DNA of 64,000 bases from Pseudacidovorax intermedius (GCF_003350475.1 NZ_QQAV01000003.1:62001-126000); one strand, 5' to 3'; positions 49,007 to 59,568 are shown, counted from the stretch's first letter. Notes: a model not told the origin generated them from the sequence alone. Numbers and translations are program-made.

Positions 49007-49767
49007 GAGGCAGCCGCGTCGATGCAGCGCAGGTAGGCGCGCGTGGTGGCGTCGTAACCGGCTTCGAGCGCGTCGGCGACGAAGGCATGGCCGATGGACA
49101 CCTCCTTGACCTGCGGCACGGCGCGCAGGAAGTCGGCGAGGTTGTCCTGGCTCAGGTCGTGGCCGGCATTCACCTCGAGGCCAGCGGCCTGCGCAGCCTG
49201 CGCGGCGGCGGCGTAGCGGGCGAGCACCGCGTCGGCATCGGGCCGGCCGCGGGAGGCCGCATAGCCTTCGGTGTAGAGCTCGATACGGTCGGCTCCCACG
49301 GCGCGGGCCGCAGCCATCATCTCGGGCACCGGGTCCATGAACAGGCTCACGCGCACGCCGAGGGCTTTCGCCTCGGCGATCAGCGGGCGCAGGCGCTCGG
49401 CGTCCTGCGGGAAGGTCCAGCCGTGGTCGCTGGTGAACTGGTCCTCGCTGTCGGGCACGAAGGTGGCCTGGTGCGGGCGCAGCTCGCGCACGAAATCCAT
49501 CAGGTTGTGGAAGGGGTTGCCTTCGATGTTGAACTCCACGCCTGGCCAGTCCTGCTTCAGCAGCGCGTGCAGTTCGTGCACGTCGTCGGCGCGGATGTGG
49601 CGGGCGTCCGGCCGCGGATGCACGGTGATGCCGTGCGCGCCGGCCTGCAGGCACAGTGTGGCGGCGCGGGTGACGCTGGGAATGCCCAGGTGGCGGGTGT
49701 TGCGCAGCAGCGCGACCTTGTTGACGTTGACGGACAGTGCCGTGCGGGAGGAAGTGGCGGTGTTCAC
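49003..49767 (-). CDS. pdxJ: Pyridoxine 5'-phosphate synthase
   Basis: 254-residue TIM-barrel enzyme that condenses 1-deoxyxylulose 5-phosphate with 3-amino-2-oxopropyl phosphate in vitamin B6 synthesis. Signatures are [62 protein letters not shown] and [17 protein letters not shown]. Start is GTG at 49767. It overlaps acpS by four bases (GTGA) and lies 58 bases from recO. Confidence 0.96.
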   Translation of the reverse strand: MNTATSSRTALSVNVNKVALLRNTRHLGIPSVTRAATLCLQAGAHGITVHPRPDARHIRADDVHELHALLKQDWPGVEFNIEGNPFHNLMDFVRELRPHQATFVPDSEDQFTSDHGWTFPQDAERLRPLIAEAKALGVRVSLFMDPVPEMMAAARAVGADRIELYTEGYAASRGRPDADAVLARYAAAAQAAQAAGLEVNAGHDLSQDNLADFLRAVPQVKEVSIGHAFVADALEAGYDATTRAYLRCIDAAAS

Positions 49768-49825
49768 GGATGGACCTTCGGCTTGGCCTGCGAAGCGGGT
49801 GCGTCGACCCTGGGCCGGGCGCGCT

Positions 49826-50605
49826 TCACAGATCCTGCAGGTCGCGCATCATCTGCCGGGTGCGCAGCTGGGCGACGCCGCAATGGTAGTGGAGCAGTTG
49901 ACGCAGCTGGCCGCGTAACGCCCCGCTGGCGCCGGCCGACAGCTCGGCCACGGCACGCAGCGTGCGGGTGAAGGGGGCCGGATCGGCCAGTGCCCGCTGC
50001 AGCGATTGCCAGCCTTCGGCGGCGAGCGCGGCGGGCTCGTCCTCGTCGGCCTCGCGCAGCCCGGCCTCGGGCACCAGCAGATAGCGGCCGCCCGGCGTGA
50101 GCGGACTCAGGGTGAGGGTCTGGACATCGAGGTCGGGCAGGAAGCCGATCTCGCGCAGCAGCAGCAGCTCGAAGGCTCGCAGGGCCGAGGCCTGTACCGC
50201 CTGCTGCGAGGCCGGATCGTGCGGCGTGCCCAGCACCTGGACCACGGCCGCATAGGCGTCGAACAGCGCCGGGTGCGCATCCTCGCGCGCCAGCAGGCGC
50301 AGCAGAAGCTCGTTGAGGTAGTAGCCCGACATCAGCGCATCGCCGGTGGGCATGACGTGCCCGCCCATCCATTCGGCGGACTTGAGCGTGCGCACCTCGG
50401 CATCGCCGCCGAAGGCAAGCTGCAGCGGCTGCAGCGGCAGCAGCACCGGCCGGAAGTTGGAACTCGGCCGCTTGGCTCCCTTGGCCACCAGCGCGATGCG
50501 CCCGTGATGGCGCGTGAACACCTCCAGGATCAGGCTGGACTCGCTCCAGTCGTAGCGATGCAGCACGAAGGCGGGTTCATGCGCGACCCGGCGGCTGGTC
50601 GCCAC
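49826..50605 (-). CDS. recO: DNA repair protein RecO
   Basis: 259-residue recombination mediator that helps load RecA on SSB-coated single strands with RecR. It has the N-terminal OB-fold ([55 protein letters not shown]) and the helical C-terminal part; the zinc-binding Cys of some RecO proteins are absent. The start is GTG at 50605; the era stop precedes it by only one base, so the two are coupled. Confidence 0.94.
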   Translation of the reverse strand: MATSRRVAHEPAFVLHRYDWSESSLILEVFTRHHGRIALVAKGAKRPSSNFRPVLLPLQPLQLAFGGDAEVRTLKSAEWMGGHVMPTGDALMSGYYLNELLLRLLAREDAHPALFDAYAAVVQVLGTPHDPASQQAVQASALRAFELLLLREIGFLPDLDVQTLTLSPLTPGGRYLLVPEAGLREADEDEPAALAAEGWQSLQRALADPAPFTRTLRAVAELSAGASGALRGQLRQLLHYHCGVAQLRTRQMMRDLQDL

Positions 50606-50606
50606 G

Positions 50607-51659
50607 TCACTCGTAGCCGAAGCTTTTCACACGGGCTTCGTCGTCGGCCCAGCCGGAGCGCACCTTCACCCACAGCTCGATGAACACCTTGGCGTCCATC
50701 AGCTTCTCCAGTTCCTGGCGCGTCTCCATGCCGATGCGCTTGATGCGCTCGCCCTTGTCGCCGATCACCATGGCCTTGTGGCCGTCGCGTTCGACCACGA
50801 TGGTGGCGGCAATCTTGACCAGGCGCTTGTGGCCCTTCTTCTGCGGCGGCTCTTCCTCGAACTTGTCGACGACCACGGTGGAGGTGTAGGGCAGCTCGTC
50901 GCCGGTCAGGCGGAAGAGCTTTTCGCGCACCGTCTCCCCGGCCAGAAATTTCTCGCTGCGGTCGGTCAGTTCCTCCGCGTCGTACCACCAGTTCTGCTCG
51001 GGCAGGTACTTGGCGCAGATGGCGAACAGGCGCTCGATGTCCTTGGCGTTCTTGGCCGACATGGGCACGAACTCGGCGAAGCGGTCCTGCGCCTCGCCGC
51101 CGTGCTCGCGCTGCATCTGCTGCAGCCACGGGGCCAGGTCGGCGCGGCGCAGCACGGTGTCGAGCTTGTTGGCGATCAGCAGCACAGGGATGTTGCGGTC
51201 GAGCAGGCCCAGCACCTTGGCATCCGCCGACGTGAAGCGGCCGGCCTCGACCACGAACAGGATCAGGTCCACGTCGGCCACCGCGCCAAGCACCGTCTTG
51301 TTGAGCGAGCGGTTGAGCGCATTGGCGTGACGCGTCTGGAAGCCCGGCGTGTCGACGAACACGAACTGCGTGCCGCCCGGGCCCTCGGCGTCGGCCACCG
51401 TACGGATGCCGGTGATGCGGTGGCGCGTGGTCTGGGCCTTGCGCGAGGTGATGCTGATCTTCTGGCCCACCAGCGCATTCATCAGCGTGGACTTGCCGAC
51501 GTTGGGCTTGCCGACGATGGCCACCAATCCGCAACGCTGGCCCGGGATGGGCTGGGCCTGCACGCCGGCGGGCATCGCCGGCATGGGCGGCATGTGGTCG
51601 GGCACGGGATCGTGGTCGGGTTCGGACGGAAGGTCGGGAAGGTCGTTGTGGTCGTTCAT
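50607..51659 (-). CDS. era: GTPase Era with extended acidic N-terminus
   Basis: 350-residue ribosome-assembly GTPase that binds 16S rRNA. G1 GKPNVGKST, switch/G3 DTPGF and G4 NKLD are present; the C-terminal KH domain includes [36 protein letters not shown]. The ATG at 51659 gives about 45 residues before the G domain, rich in Asp, Pro and Met ([20 protein letters not shown]), whereas E. coli Era starts close to the G1 motif. It follows rnc by 17 bases and precedes recO, the usual order. Confidence 0.96.
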   Translation of the reverse strand: MNDHNDLPDLPSEPDHDPVPDHMPPMPAMPAGVQAQPIPGQRCGLVAIVGKPNVGKSTLMNALVGQKISITSRKAQTTRHRITGIRTVADAEGPGGTQFVFVDTPGFQTRHANALNRSLNKTVLGAVADVDLILFVVEAGRFTSADAKVLGLLDRNIPVLLIANKLDTVLRRADLAPWLQQMQREHGGEAQDRFAEFVPMSAKNAKDIERLFAICAKYLPEQNWWYDAEELTDRSEKFLAGETVREKLFRLTGDELPYTSTVVVDKFEEEPPQKKGHKRLVKIAATIVVERDGHKAMVIGDKGERIKRIGMETRQELEKLMDAKVFIELWVKVRSGWADDEARVKSFGYE

Positions 51660-51676
51660 GACAGCAAGAAGGAGGT

Positions 51677-52363
51677 TCAGCGGCCGCGGGTCTTCAGGCG
51701 CTGCAGCATGGTGGCGGCCGCCGCCTGCTCGCCGGCCCGTCGGGAGCCGCCGCTGCCGCGCTCGACCAGGCCCAGTTCCGGCACCTCGCACTCGACCTCG
51801 AAGGTCTGCTTGTGCGCGGCGCCCAGGGTACCGACGACGCGATAGGCCGGCAGTTTCATTTTGTGGCCCTGCAGCCATTCCTGCAGTTCGGTCTTGGGGT
51901 CCTTGGAGGCGGCGCTCATCTGCGGGTCGATGTCGACGCCCGCATACAGGCGCTGGACCAGCGCCTGCGCCGGGCCGAAGCCGGCGTCCAGGTAGACGGC
52001 GCCGATCAGCGCCTCGACCGCGTCGGCCAGGATCGACGGCCGGGCCGCGCCGCCCGAGCGGGCCTCGCCCTCGCCCAGCCGCAGCAGGCCGGGCAGTTGC
52101 AGGTGCTGCGCGATGCCATGCAGCGTGTCCTGCTTCACGAGGTTGGCGCGCACACGCGACAGGTCACCCTCGGCCTGGCGGGCCAGCCGGGTGTAGAGCA
52201 GATGCGAGATGGCCAGGCCCAGCACCGAATCGCCCAGGAATTCCAGGCGCTCGTTGTGCTCGGCCGAATAGCTGCGGTGCGTGAGGGCCCGCTGCAGCAG
52301 GCGCTCGTCGGAGAAGGCATGCCCCAGGCGCGCCTGGAGCGCCGCCAGGCTGCTCGGATTCAC
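51677..52363 (-). CDS. rnc: Ribonuclease III
   Basis: 228-residue double-strand-specific endoribonuclease for rRNA and mRNA processing. The catalytic signature is [12 protein letters not shown], the second acidic cluster [13 protein letters not shown], and a C-terminal double-stranded RNA-binding domain ([40 protein letters not shown]) follows. Start is GTG at 52363, with AGGGAAG eight bases upstream. It lies between the DUF4845 gene and era. Confidence 0.97.
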   Translation of the reverse strand: MNPSSLAALQARLGHAFSDERLLQRALTHRSYSAEHNERLEFLGDSVLGLAISHLLYTRLARQAEGDLSRVRANLVKQDTLHGIAQHLQLPGLLRLGEGEARSGGAARPSILADAVEALIGAVYLDAGFGPAQALVQRLYAGVDIDPQMSAASKDPKTELQEWLQGHKMKLPAYRVVGTLGAAHKQTFEVECEVPELGLVERGSGGSRRAGEQAAAATMLQRLKTRGR

Positions 52364-52418
52364 GTGAAGACTTCCCTGTCGTTGTGGTGCCGCAGCCTGC
52401 TGGAACCCGAAGTGGCTC

Positions 52419-52775
52419 TCAGTCGGTGCGGCCGGAGTATTTCATCAGCAGCCACGCCGGTCCGACCAGATGGATCTGCTTCTCGTAGGCAAAGGAGACC
52501 ACCACCTTGTCGCCCACCTTCTGCACCTCCAGGTCCTTGCCCGAGATGGCGGTGAAGTCGTCGATGGCCTGGCCCCGGTCGAACAGCGAGCGGACCTCGG
52601 GCACGGTGGTGCCGGCCTTGGCGCGCTCCGCCGCCTTCATGATGGCCTGGTACTCGATCAGCGTGGGCACCAGTTGGGCGGCGACCACGCCGACGCAGCC
52701 CAGCACGACCACGACGAACAACAGCCCGATGAACGAAATGCCCCGTTGACGGGTTCTGCCTTCGCCTGCCCTCAT
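52419..52775 (-). CDS. DUF4845 membrane protein
   Basis: 118-residue protein with one N-terminal helix (about 12-34, [25 protein letters not shown]) and a periplasmic domain ([66 protein letters not shown]). The helix preceded by [11 protein letters not shown] resembles a type IV pilin-like start. The ATG at 52775 has AAGGAG at eight bases; a GTG at 52784 overlaps that site. Position between lepB and rnc is characteristic of this family. Function unknown. Confidence 0.88.
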   Translation of the reverse strand: MRAGEGRTRQRGISFIGLLFVVVVLGCVGVVAAQLVPTLIEYQAIMKAAERAKAGTTVPEVRSLFDRGQAIDDFTAISGKDLEVQKVGDKVVVSFAYEKQIHLVGPAWLLMKYSGRTD

Positions 52776-52838
52776 GAACTTCACTCCTTCGCCGGGATGA
52801 CCCGCCCTCGTTGCCCGCCGCCACGCTGCGGCGCCTGA

Positions 52839-53813
52839 TCAGTGGAATGGCCCGATCCGCTTGAGGTTGCCGAAGTTCATCCAGACGAAGAAGGCACGGC
52901 CCACGACGTTCTGGTCCGGCACGAAACCCCAATAGCGCGAATCGAGGGAGTTGTCGCGGTTGTCGCCCATCATGAAGTAATGACCGGCCGGCACCTTGCA
53001 AACAAACCCTTCAACACTGTAACGACAATTTTCACGACTGGGGAAGTCCATGATCTCGGCGTCCGACAGGCCCGCACGGCGGCTGTCGTCGTTGAGGATC
53101 CGGTGCTCGACGGCGCCCAGCTTCTCGGAGTACTGCTTCGAGTAGCGCATGGTGTCTTCGTCGAAGTAGTCGGGCAGCGCGTCCTTGCTCACGGGCTGGC
53201 CGTTGATGGTCAGCCGCTTGTTCTGGTAGGACACCTCGTCGCCCGGCACGCCGACGACCCGCTTGATGTAGTCCATCGACGGCTGCGGCGGATAGCGGAA
53301 CACGACCACGTCGCCCCGTGCCAGCGGCGTGCCTTCGGTGATCTTGGTGCCCAGCACCGGCAGGCGCAGGCCGTAGGTGAACTTGTTGACCAGGATGAGG
53401 TCGCCGGTCAGCAGCGTCGGCATCATCGAGCCAGACGGGATCTTGAAGGGCTCGGCCACAAAGGAGCGCAGCAGGAAGACGACCAGGATCACGGGGAAGA
53501 GGCCCGCCGTCCAGTCGAGCCACCAGGGCTGGGCCAGCAACCGCTCGCGCGTCTTGCCGCCGTCGTCGGTGTCCAGCCGGTCGATGCCCTGGCGCTTGAG
53601 TTCCTCGCGGCGCTGGGCCTGCGTGGCCTCGAAGGCCTGCGCAGCCTGGCGCCGGCGCGGCAGGAAGACCAGCCGCTCGGCGAGCCAGTACAGGCCCGTG
53701 ACGACCGTCGCCAGGAACAGCAGCAGGGCGAAGTTGCCCTCCACCGCGCCGACGTACCAGGCGCCGATGTAGCCGGCGAACGCGGCGAGGATCAGGGAGG
53801 TGAGGATGGGCAT
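52839..53813 (-). CDS. lepB: Signal peptidase I
   Basis: 324-residue membrane peptidase that removes signal peptides. Three N-terminal helices (about 3-21, 27-46 and 95-118) precede the nucleophile Ser in FKIPSGSMMPTLLTGD and the general base Lys in YIKRVVGVPGDEV. GHYFMMGDNRDNSLDSRYWGFVP is the third signature. It follows lepA by 52 bases, the conserved order. Charged stretch RRRQAAQAFEATQAQRREELKRQGIDRL is the cytoplasmic loop between helices. Confidence 0.97.
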   Translation of the reverse strand: MPILTSLILAAFAGYIGAWYVGAVEGNFALLLFLATVVTGLYWLAERLVFLPRRRQAAQAFEATQAQRREELKRQGIDRLDTDDGGKTRERLLAQPWWLDWTAGLFPVILVVFLLRSFVAEPFKIPSGSMMPTLLTGDLILVNKFTYGLRLPVLGTKITEGTPLARGDVVVFRYPPQPSMDYIKRVVGVPGDEVSYQNKRLTINGQPVSKDALPDYFDEDTMRYSKQYSEKLGAVEHRILNDDSRRAGLSDAEIMDFPSRENCRYSVEGFVCKVPAGHYFMMGDNRDNSLDSRYWGFVPDQNVVGRAFFVWMNFGNLKRIGPFH

Positions 53814-53865
53814 CGCTTGGAATTGTTCTGGGGGAAGCTGAGTGGCGGCGGACCGTCGGTCGGGC

Positions 53866-55677
53866 TCAGTCCTCGACCTGCAGGATGGCGAGGAAGGCTT
53901 CCTGCGGCACCTCGACCGAGCCGATCTGCTTCATGCGCTTCTTGCCGGCCTTCTGCTTCTCGAGCAGCTTGCGCTTACGGGTGATATCACCGCCGTAACA
54001 TTTTGCCAGCACGTTCTTGCGCATCGCCTTGACGGTCTCGCGGGCGATGATGTTGGCACCGATGGCGGCCTGGATGGCCACGTCGAACATCTGGCGGCTG
54101 ATGATCTCGCGCATCTTGGCCACCACCGCGCGGCCGCGGTATTGCGACTGGCTGCGGTGCACGATGATGGACAGTGCATCCACCTTGTCGCCATTGAGCA
54201 GGATGTCGACCTTGACCACGTCCGAGGCGCGGTACTCCTTGAACTCGTAGTCCATGGAGGCATAGCCGCGGCTCACCGACTTCAGCTTGTCGAAGAAGTC
54301 CAGCACGATCTCGCCCAGCGGCATCTCGTAGGTGAGCATGACCTGGCGGCCGTGGTAGGCCATGTTGATCTGCACGCCGCGCTTCTGGTTGGCCAGCGTC
54401 ATCACCGGGCCCACGTATTCCTGCGGCATGTACAGGTGCACCGTCACGATGGGCTCGCGGATCTCGGCCATGCGGCCGATGTCGGGCATCTTGGAGGGGT
54501 TCTCCACCATGATGACCTCGCCGTCGCTCTTGAGCACCTCGTACACCACGCTCGGCGCGGTGGTGATCAGGTCCTGGTCGAACTCGCGCTCCAGGCGCTC
54601 CTGCACGATCTCCATGTGCAACAGCCCCAGGAAGCCGCAGCGGAAGCCGAAGCCCAGCGCCTGCGACACCTCGGGCTCGAAATGCAGAGAAGCGTCGTTG
54701 AGCTTGAGCTTCTCCAGCGCGTCGCGGAGCTGGTCGTACTCGCTGGCTTCGGTCGGGTAGAGGCCGGCAAAGACCTGCGGCTGGATCTCCTTGAAGCCCG
54801 GCAGCGGCTCGGTCGCCGTGAAGGCGGCGCCGCCGGAGCCCTGCTTGATCAGCGTGACCGTGTCGCCCACCTTGGCCGCCTGCAGCTCCTTGATGCCGGC
54901 GATGATGTAACCCACCTCGCCCGCCTCCAGGCTGTTGCGCGGCTCGTTGGCCGGCGTGAACACACCCAGGTTGTCGGCGTTGTAGGTGGCGCCAGTGGCC
55001 ATCAGCTTGATGCGCTCGCCCTTGGCCAGGCGACCATCGACCACGCGCACCAGCATCACCACGCCCACGTAGGCGTCGAACCAGCTGTCGATGATCATGG
55101 CGCGCAACGCGCCATCCGGGTTGCCACGCGGCGCTGGGATCCGGGCGACGACGGCCTCCAGGATCTCGTCCACGCCCATGCCGGTCTTGGCCGAGCAGGG
55201 GATGGCGTCACCGGCATCGATGCCGATCACATCCTCGATCTCTTCCTTCGCGCGGCCTGGATCGGCCTGGGGAAGGTCCATCTTGTTGAGCACCGGCAGC
55301 ACCTCGACACCGAGGTCCAGCGCCGTGTAGCAGTTGGCCACCGTCTGCGCTTCCACACCCTGCGAGGCATCGACCACGAGCAACGCGCCTTCGCAGGCGG
55401 ACAGCGAACGCGAGACCTCGTACGAGAAGTCGACGTGGCCCGGCGTGTCGATGAGGTTGAGGTTGTAGACCTGCCCATCCTTGGCCTTGTAGTGCAGCGC
55501 AGCGGTCTGCGCCTTGATGGTTATCCCACGCTCCTTCTCGATGTCCATGGAGTCGAGCACCTGCGCTTCCATCTCGCGCTCGGCCAGGCCGCCGCACCGC
55601 TGGATCAGGCGGTCCGCCAGCGTGGACTTGCCGTGATCGATGTGCGCAATGATCGAGAAGTTTCTGATGTGGTTCAT
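53866..55677 (-). CDS. lepA: Elongation factor 4
   Basis: 603-residue translational GTPase that acts on the ribosome under stress, also described in biogenesis of the 30S subunit. The P-loop [14 protein letters not shown] starts at residue 10; DTPGHVDF and NKMD follow, then EF2-like domains II, III, V and the LepA-specific C-terminal region ([30 protein letters not shown]). The ATG at 55677 is right after a TTG and is the natural start [14 protein letters not shown] 556-base gene-free stretch lies upstream. Confidence 0.98.
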   Translation of the reverse strand: MNHIRNFSIIAHIDHGKSTLADRLIQRCGGLAEREMEAQVLDSMDIEKERGITIKAQTAALHYKAKDGQVYNLNLIDTPGHVDFSYEVSRSLSACEGALLVVDASQGVEAQTVANCYTALDLGVEVLPVLNKMDLPQADPGRAKEEIEDVIGIDAGDAIPCSAKTGMGVDEILEAVVARIPAPRGNPDGALRAMIIDSWFDAYVGVVMLVRVVDGRLAKGERIKLMATGATYNADNLGVFTPANEPRNSLEAGEVGYIIAGIKELQAAKVGDTVTLIKQGSGGAAFTATEPLPGFKEIQPQVFAGLYPTEASEYDQLRDALEKLKLNDASLHFEPEVSQALGFGFRCGFLGLLHMEIVQERLEREFDQDLITTAPSVVYEVLKSDGEVIMVENPSKMPDIGRMAEIREPIVTVHLYMPQEYVGPVMTLANQKRGVQINMAYHGRQVMLTYEMPLGEIVLDFFDKLKSVSRGYASMDYEFKEYRASDVVKVDILLNGDKVDALSIIVHRSQSQYRGRAVVAKMREIISRQMFDVAIQAAIGANIIARETVKAMRKNVLAKCYGGDITRKRKLLEKQKAGKKRMKQIGSVEVPQEAFLAILQVED

Positions 55678-55732
55678 CAACGAGCAGACTTAAGTCTTTG
55701 AATTTGCTAGCGCAGCAACGGGAGCGCACAAG

Positions 55733-55763
55733 AAAAAAGGGCGCGTCCTTGGCAGACGCGCCC
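55733..55763 (-). terminator. Rho-independent terminator between mucD and lepA
   Basis: GGGCGCGTC (55739-55747), loop cttggca, GACGCGCCC (55755-55763), then six T on the minus strand (a-run 55733-55738). It ends minus-strand transcription arriving from mucD, well before lepA starts, so lepA has its own promoter within the last 60 bases. Confidence 0.85.
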
Positions 55764-56233
55764 TGAACCAACAAGCAATGGCAACTGCAGTAGTTGGAAC
55801 TTCATTGTAGGCAAAACGGGGGGCGCGTACAGGCCGGCGGACGCCGGGGAAGCCTCGTTGCAGGTCAGCAACAGGAATTTATCAACACCTTATTCACAGG
55901 CTGTGTGGGTTGTTTTCTGGACAACTTGTGGGCGATCTGTGGACCGACGGTGCATCGCGACCTTGAATCCCGCATCGTGAACAAGCGATGGCCGCTTATG
56001 AAGCAAAACCGCACTGAGGCGGGCGCATTCTACCGAAATGGTTGTTAACGCCTTGGAGCCGCCTAGAACGATCTGCCCTATCGACCTCCAGAGGTTGTTC
56101 GCAAATTTTTATCCGAAGCCCTTCGGCAAGGCCGAGCAGGGGCGCCCGAATGGCCCCAAAACCAAGTCATGGATGGGGCCACTCCGAACCGGCCAGCGGC
56201 TGCCCCGAGGTGCCGTCGCCCTGGTCGCGGGAG
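55764..56233. other. Gene-free stretch with DnaA-box-like sites
   Basis: No supported gene. Within 55879-55946 there is one site matching the DnaA consensus TTWTNCACA (TTATTCACA at 55890), TTATCAACA at 55879 (one change from TTATCCACA) and several degenerate TGTGG-type sites on the other strand at 55904, 55927 and 55938. The rest shows no clear promoter or RNA. Confidence 0.4.
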
Positions 56234-57724
56234 TCAGCGGGCGGGGCGGATCAAGGCGTACTGCGCCCAATCCCCGCGCCGGAACAGCACGCTGACCGCT
56301 TTGCTCTTGTCCATCTTGGCCAGCGCAGCATCGAATTCCTTGAGGCTGGCGACTTCCACATTGCCCACCGACAGGATGATGTCGCCCTCGCGCAGACCCG
56401 CACGGGCCGCCGCGTCGGTGGCGGATTCGACCCGGACGCCGCCGCGCAGCTTGAGCTCGCGCCGTTGGGCGTCTGTGAGTTCGGCCAACGCCAACCCCAG
56501 CGACTTCGCGGCCGCCGAGACGGAAGGCTTGGGCTCTTCCTTGCCCGCGGCCGGCCGGCGCGTCGGCTGGTCGGCCTCCAGCTCGGCCACCGTGATCGAG
56601 AGGTCGCGCGTCCCACCACGGCGGAACACGGTCACCGTCGTCTTGGTGCCCGGCTTGGTGTTGCCGACCATGCGCGGCAGGTCGCTCGGCCGCTCGATGT
56701 CCCGGCCGTCGTACTTCAGAATGACGTCGCCGGGCTCGATGCCGGCCTTGTCGCCCGGCGAGCCGCTTTCCACGCCGCGCACCAGCGCGCCCTGCGCCTT
56801 GGGCAGGCCGATGGATTCCGCCACATCCTTGCTTACCTGGTCGATCTGCACGCCGATGCGTCCGCGCGACACGCGGCCCGTCGCACGCAGCTGGTCGCTG
56901 ACGCGGATCGCCTCGTCGATCGGGATCGAGAAGGAAATGCCCATGAAGCCGCCGGAGCGCGAATAGATCTGGCTGTTGATGCCCACGACCTCGCCGCGCA
57001 TGTTGATCAGTGGTCCGCCCGAATTGCCCGGGTTGATGGCCACGTCGGTCTGGATGAAGGGGAGGTATTCGCCGGTGTCGCGCTGCTTGGCGCTGACGAT
57101 GCCCGCCGTCACGGTGTTCTCCAGACCGAAGGGCGAGCCGATGGCCATCACCCATTCGCCCACGCGCAGGCGGGAGATGTCGCCCACCTTCACCGCCGGC
57201 AGGCCCGCGGCATCGATCTTGACCACGGCCACATCGGTGCGCTTGTCCGCGCCGACGATGCGCGCCTTGAACTCGCGCTTGTCGGTGAGCGTGACGATCA
57301 CTTCGGAGGCGTCCTCGACCACGTGCGCATTGGTCATCACATAGCCATCCGAGGTGAGGATGAAGCCCGAGCCGACGCCGCGGGGTCGCTCTTCCTCCTG
57401 GGGCTGCTGCTGGGGCCGGTTCTGCCGTGGCGCATTGGGCAGCGGCTGGCCGAAGAAACGGCGGAAGAACTCCTGCATCTCCTCGTCCATCTCCCCCGAA
57501 CCGCGGCGCGTGACCCGCTCCACGGTGCGGATGTTGACCACCGACGGACCGACCTGATCGACCAGGTCGGTGAAGTCGGGCAGTGTGCGGGTGGCCTGTG
57601 CCGCCTGGGCCACGGCCGGCTGCATCGGCACCAGCAGCGTCAATCCGGACAGGGCGGCGAAGGCCAGCGCCGGAACGCGGCGAGCCAGGGCGGAAGAAGA
57701 CATGAAACGGTCTCTGTTCGTCAT
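56234..57724 (-). CDS. mucD: DegP/MucD-like periplasmic serine protease
   Basis: 496-residue HtrA-family protease that degrades misfolded envelope proteins. A signal peptide (about 8-40, ending PAVAQA) leads to the trypsin-like domain with catalytic His134 (TNAHVVED), Asp164 (KRTDVAVV) and Ser235 (NPGNSGGPL). A Q/P-rich loop lies near residues 92-115. Two PDZ domains follow (SRGRIGVQIDQVSKDVAESIGLPKAQGALVRGVESGSPGDKAGIEPGDVILKYDG and the last 100 residues). It is the last gene of the rpoE-rseA-rseB-mucD operon, so it is probably a sigma-E target as well as part of the stress circuit. Confidence 0.95.
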   Translation of the reverse strand: MTNRDRFMSSSALARRVPALAFAALSGLTLLVPMQPAVAQAAQATRTLPDFTDLVDQVGPSVVNIRTVERVTRRGSGEMDEEMQEFFRRFFGQPLPNAPRQNRPQQQPQEEERPRGVGSGFILTSDGYVMTNAHVVEDASEVIVTLTDKREFKARIVGADKRTDVAVVKIDAAGLPAVKVGDISRLRVGEWVMAIGSPFGLENTVTAGIVSAKQRDTGEYLPFIQTDVAINPGNSGGPLINMRGEVVGINSQIYSRSGGFMGISFSIPIDEAIRVSDQLRATGRVSRGRIGVQIDQVSKDVAESIGLPKAQGALVRGVESGSPGDKAGIEPGDVILKYDGRDIERPSDLPRMVGNTKPGTKTTVTVFRRGGTRDLSITVAELEADQPTRRPAAGKEEPKPSVSAAAKSLGLALAELTDAQRRELKLRGGVRVESATDAAARAGLREGDIILSVGNVEVASLKEFDAALAKMDKSKAVSVLFRRGDWAQYALIRPAR

Positions 57725-57832
57725 CCTCGGACTTCTTTCAACAACAGGGAGAGCAAGGGAGCAGGCACCACGATAGCCGCTGGGCCGCCCCTCTCGGGAG
57801 ATGCCCTTGAGAAGGCCCAGGCGGCGAAAGGT

Positions 57833-58915
57833 TCAGCGGGTGCGCGCGAGCGCGCGGGCAAAGGCGTCCAGCGTGCGCATCGGCACCTCGCCCACGGCAG
57901 TGAGCCACCAGTCGCCCGCAGCATCGGGGAGCTTGCGCGAGAGGGTGTAGGTGGCACCCTGGGCCTGGGCCCCCTCCTGGCGCGGCTGGTCGCCATACGG
58001 CTCCAGGAACAGCGACACCGTGGCCAGCCCGTCGGAGAAGGTCCACTGCAGGATGCGCTTGCGCGGACCGAAGAAGAAGCGCGGCTCGCCGATGGGACGC
58101 AGGTAGCTGCTGACCGGCTTGAAACCGGGGACGGGCTGCGACAGCGTCCAGCCTTCGGCGTCGACATTGACGGACTCGAGCCTGGAGCGCTCGGTCTTCC
58201 AGCCCTGGGTGTTGTCCATCATCTCGGCCAGCGCCGGAACGGGCATCGGCTCCTCGAATTGGAGTTCGGAGAAGGCCGACTGCTCCACCACGGCGCCGCG
58301 CGCATCGAGAGTCTGCAGCTTCAACACCAGGCCCGAGCGTCGCTCGCACCACACACGGTAGCCGAAGCGCATGGCATCGCGGGCGACGATCTGGACCACA
58401 TCGGCCTCGATGCCTGCGACACGGCCACGACCGAGCGGACGGGCGTCGTAGAACTCGGTGATGGAGCCCTCGGTCGCCCCCAGGAGATTGGGGAAGACGT
58501 CGAGGTTCTCGCGCTGCTCGGTCTTGACCAGCCGCTGGTCCGGCAGGAAGGTACGGACCAGCTCGTTGCGGCGGAAGGTGGACCGCTGCGGCCCCGACAG
58601 CGTCTCCACACGCTCGATGCACACCGGGCCGTCGCAGGCGTGCCAGATGCGCGCACTCGACAACGCGCCGGCGCCGGTCGAGACCACGAAGGTGCCCACG
58701 TATTCGGTGGTGCGCGCCGCCTCGTGCATGCGGCGCAGCCAGTCGATCGCACCCGAGCCGGTCGGCGCCTGGACAGGCGGCAAGGTGGTCGTCGAAGGCG
58801 AGGCATTGCCCGGAGGCGGCGCCGCCTGCGCGCCTGCTGGCGCAGCAGCCAATACCAGCAAGGCAGCAGGAACGGTCGCGACCAGTCGGCGGCGCGAGGC
58901 GGGAAAAACGGGCAT
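57833..58915 (-). CDS. rseB: Sigma-E regulatory protein RseB/MucB
   Basis: 360-residue periplasmic protein that binds RseA and delays its cleavage, and senses lipoproteins or LPS. Signal peptide MPVFPASRRRLVATVPAALLVLAAAPAGAQA precedes a LolA-like domain (RTTEYVGTFVVSTGAGALSSARIWHACDGPVCIERVETLSGPQRSTFRRNELVRTFLPDQRLVKTEQRENLDVFPNL) and the smaller C-terminal domain (LSQPVPGFKPVSSYLRP...). The ATG at 58915 is used; the open frame extends further but without family match. It lies 26 bases after rseA. Confidence 0.93.
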   Translation of the reverse strand: MPVFPASRRRLVATVPAALLVLAAAPAGAQAAPPPGNASPSTTTLPPVQAPTGSGAIDWLRRMHEAARTTEYVGTFVVSTGAGALSSARIWHACDGPVCIERVETLSGPQRSTFRRNELVRTFLPDQRLVKTEQRENLDVFPNLLGATEGSITEFYDARPLGRGRVAGIEADVVQIVARDAMRFGYRVWCERRSGLVLKLQTLDARGAVVEQSAFSELQFEEPMPVPALAEMMDNTQGWKTERSRLESVNVDAEGWTLSQPVPGFKPVSSYLRPIGEPRFFFGPRKRILQWTFSDGLATVSLFLEPYGDQPRQEGAQAQGATYTLSRKLPDAAGDWWLTAVGEVPMRTLDAFARALARTR

Positions 58916-58941
58916 CGGCAGTGGAATGGCGATCCGGTCGG

Positions 58942-59568
58942 TCAGCGGGAAGGGGCTTCGAAGGTGGCGTTGCGCAGGAAGCCCGAGGGCATCTGGGAGG
59001 CGCCGCCGGCTTCTTGGTGGGCTTCGAGCAACTCGTCGAGCCGCGGGTCGCGCAGCATCACCTCGGGGCGGTTGCCCACCTGGACGAGGCTCTGCTGCTG
59101 CGCGGGCGCCGGACTGACGGACGCCAGCGTCGGCGCACCGGCATCCTGCCTCGCCATCTGGGCCCCTCCGGAGGTGCCGCCACCCGACACGAAGCTCCAG
59201 CCGACCGCCGCCGCCACGGCCACCGAGGCCACACCGGCCACGAGGCGCCACCGGAACACCGGTTCGTTGGCCGCCTCCGCGCGACGGCTCCATTCGAGCG
59301 GGGGCTGCACCACTTCGATGGGCCGCAGCACCGGCGGCTCCTGGGCCATGCGCTGGCGCAGCTTGTCGAGGAAGACATCGCTATCGGTGCAGGCGGTGTG
59401 CCGTCCGGTGCGAAGCGCCTCGCCCACGAGGTGGTACATCTGCCAGGAGTCACGCAGTGCGCCGTCGCCGGCCACCTGCTGCACGGCCTGCGCCATTTCA
59501 TCCGCCGGCATCTCGCCGTCCATCAGCGCCGATACCCGTTCAAGGGTCTGGGTCCTAAGCTCGTTCAT
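58942..59568 (-). CDS. rseA: Anti-sigma-E factor RseA/MucA
   Basis: 208-residue single-pass inner-membrane anti-sigma factor. The cytoplasmic domain is MNELRTQTLERVSALMDGEMPADEMAQAVQQVAGDGALRDSWQMYHLVGEALR, the sigma-binding fold, followed by one membrane helix near 110-130 (LVAGVASVAVAAAVGWSFV) and a periplasmic tail. The ATG at 59568 has AGGTG six bases upstream; a GTG three codons earlier is possible. It lies 13 bases after rpoE. Confidence 0.92.
   Translation of the reverse strand: MNELRTQTLERVSALMDGEMPADEMAQAVQQVAGDGALRDSWQMYHLVGEALRTGRHTACTDSDVFLDKLRQRMAQEPPVLRPIEVVQPPLEWSRRAEAANEPVFRWRLVAGVASVAVAAAVGWSFVSGGGTSGGAQMARQDAGAPTLASVSPAPAQQQSLVQVGNRPEVMLRDPRLDELLEAHQEAGGASQMPSGFLRNATFEAPSR

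Noticed and set aside
55879-55946. Chromosomal origin of replication
   Set aside because: No dnaA, dnaN, gidA or parAB nearby, most sites are degenerate and there is no AT-rich unwinding region.
55794-56048. Possible 84-residue ORF in the lepA-mucD gap
   Set aside because: No ribosome site and no similarity; it covers the DnaA-box-like stretch and looks non-coding.
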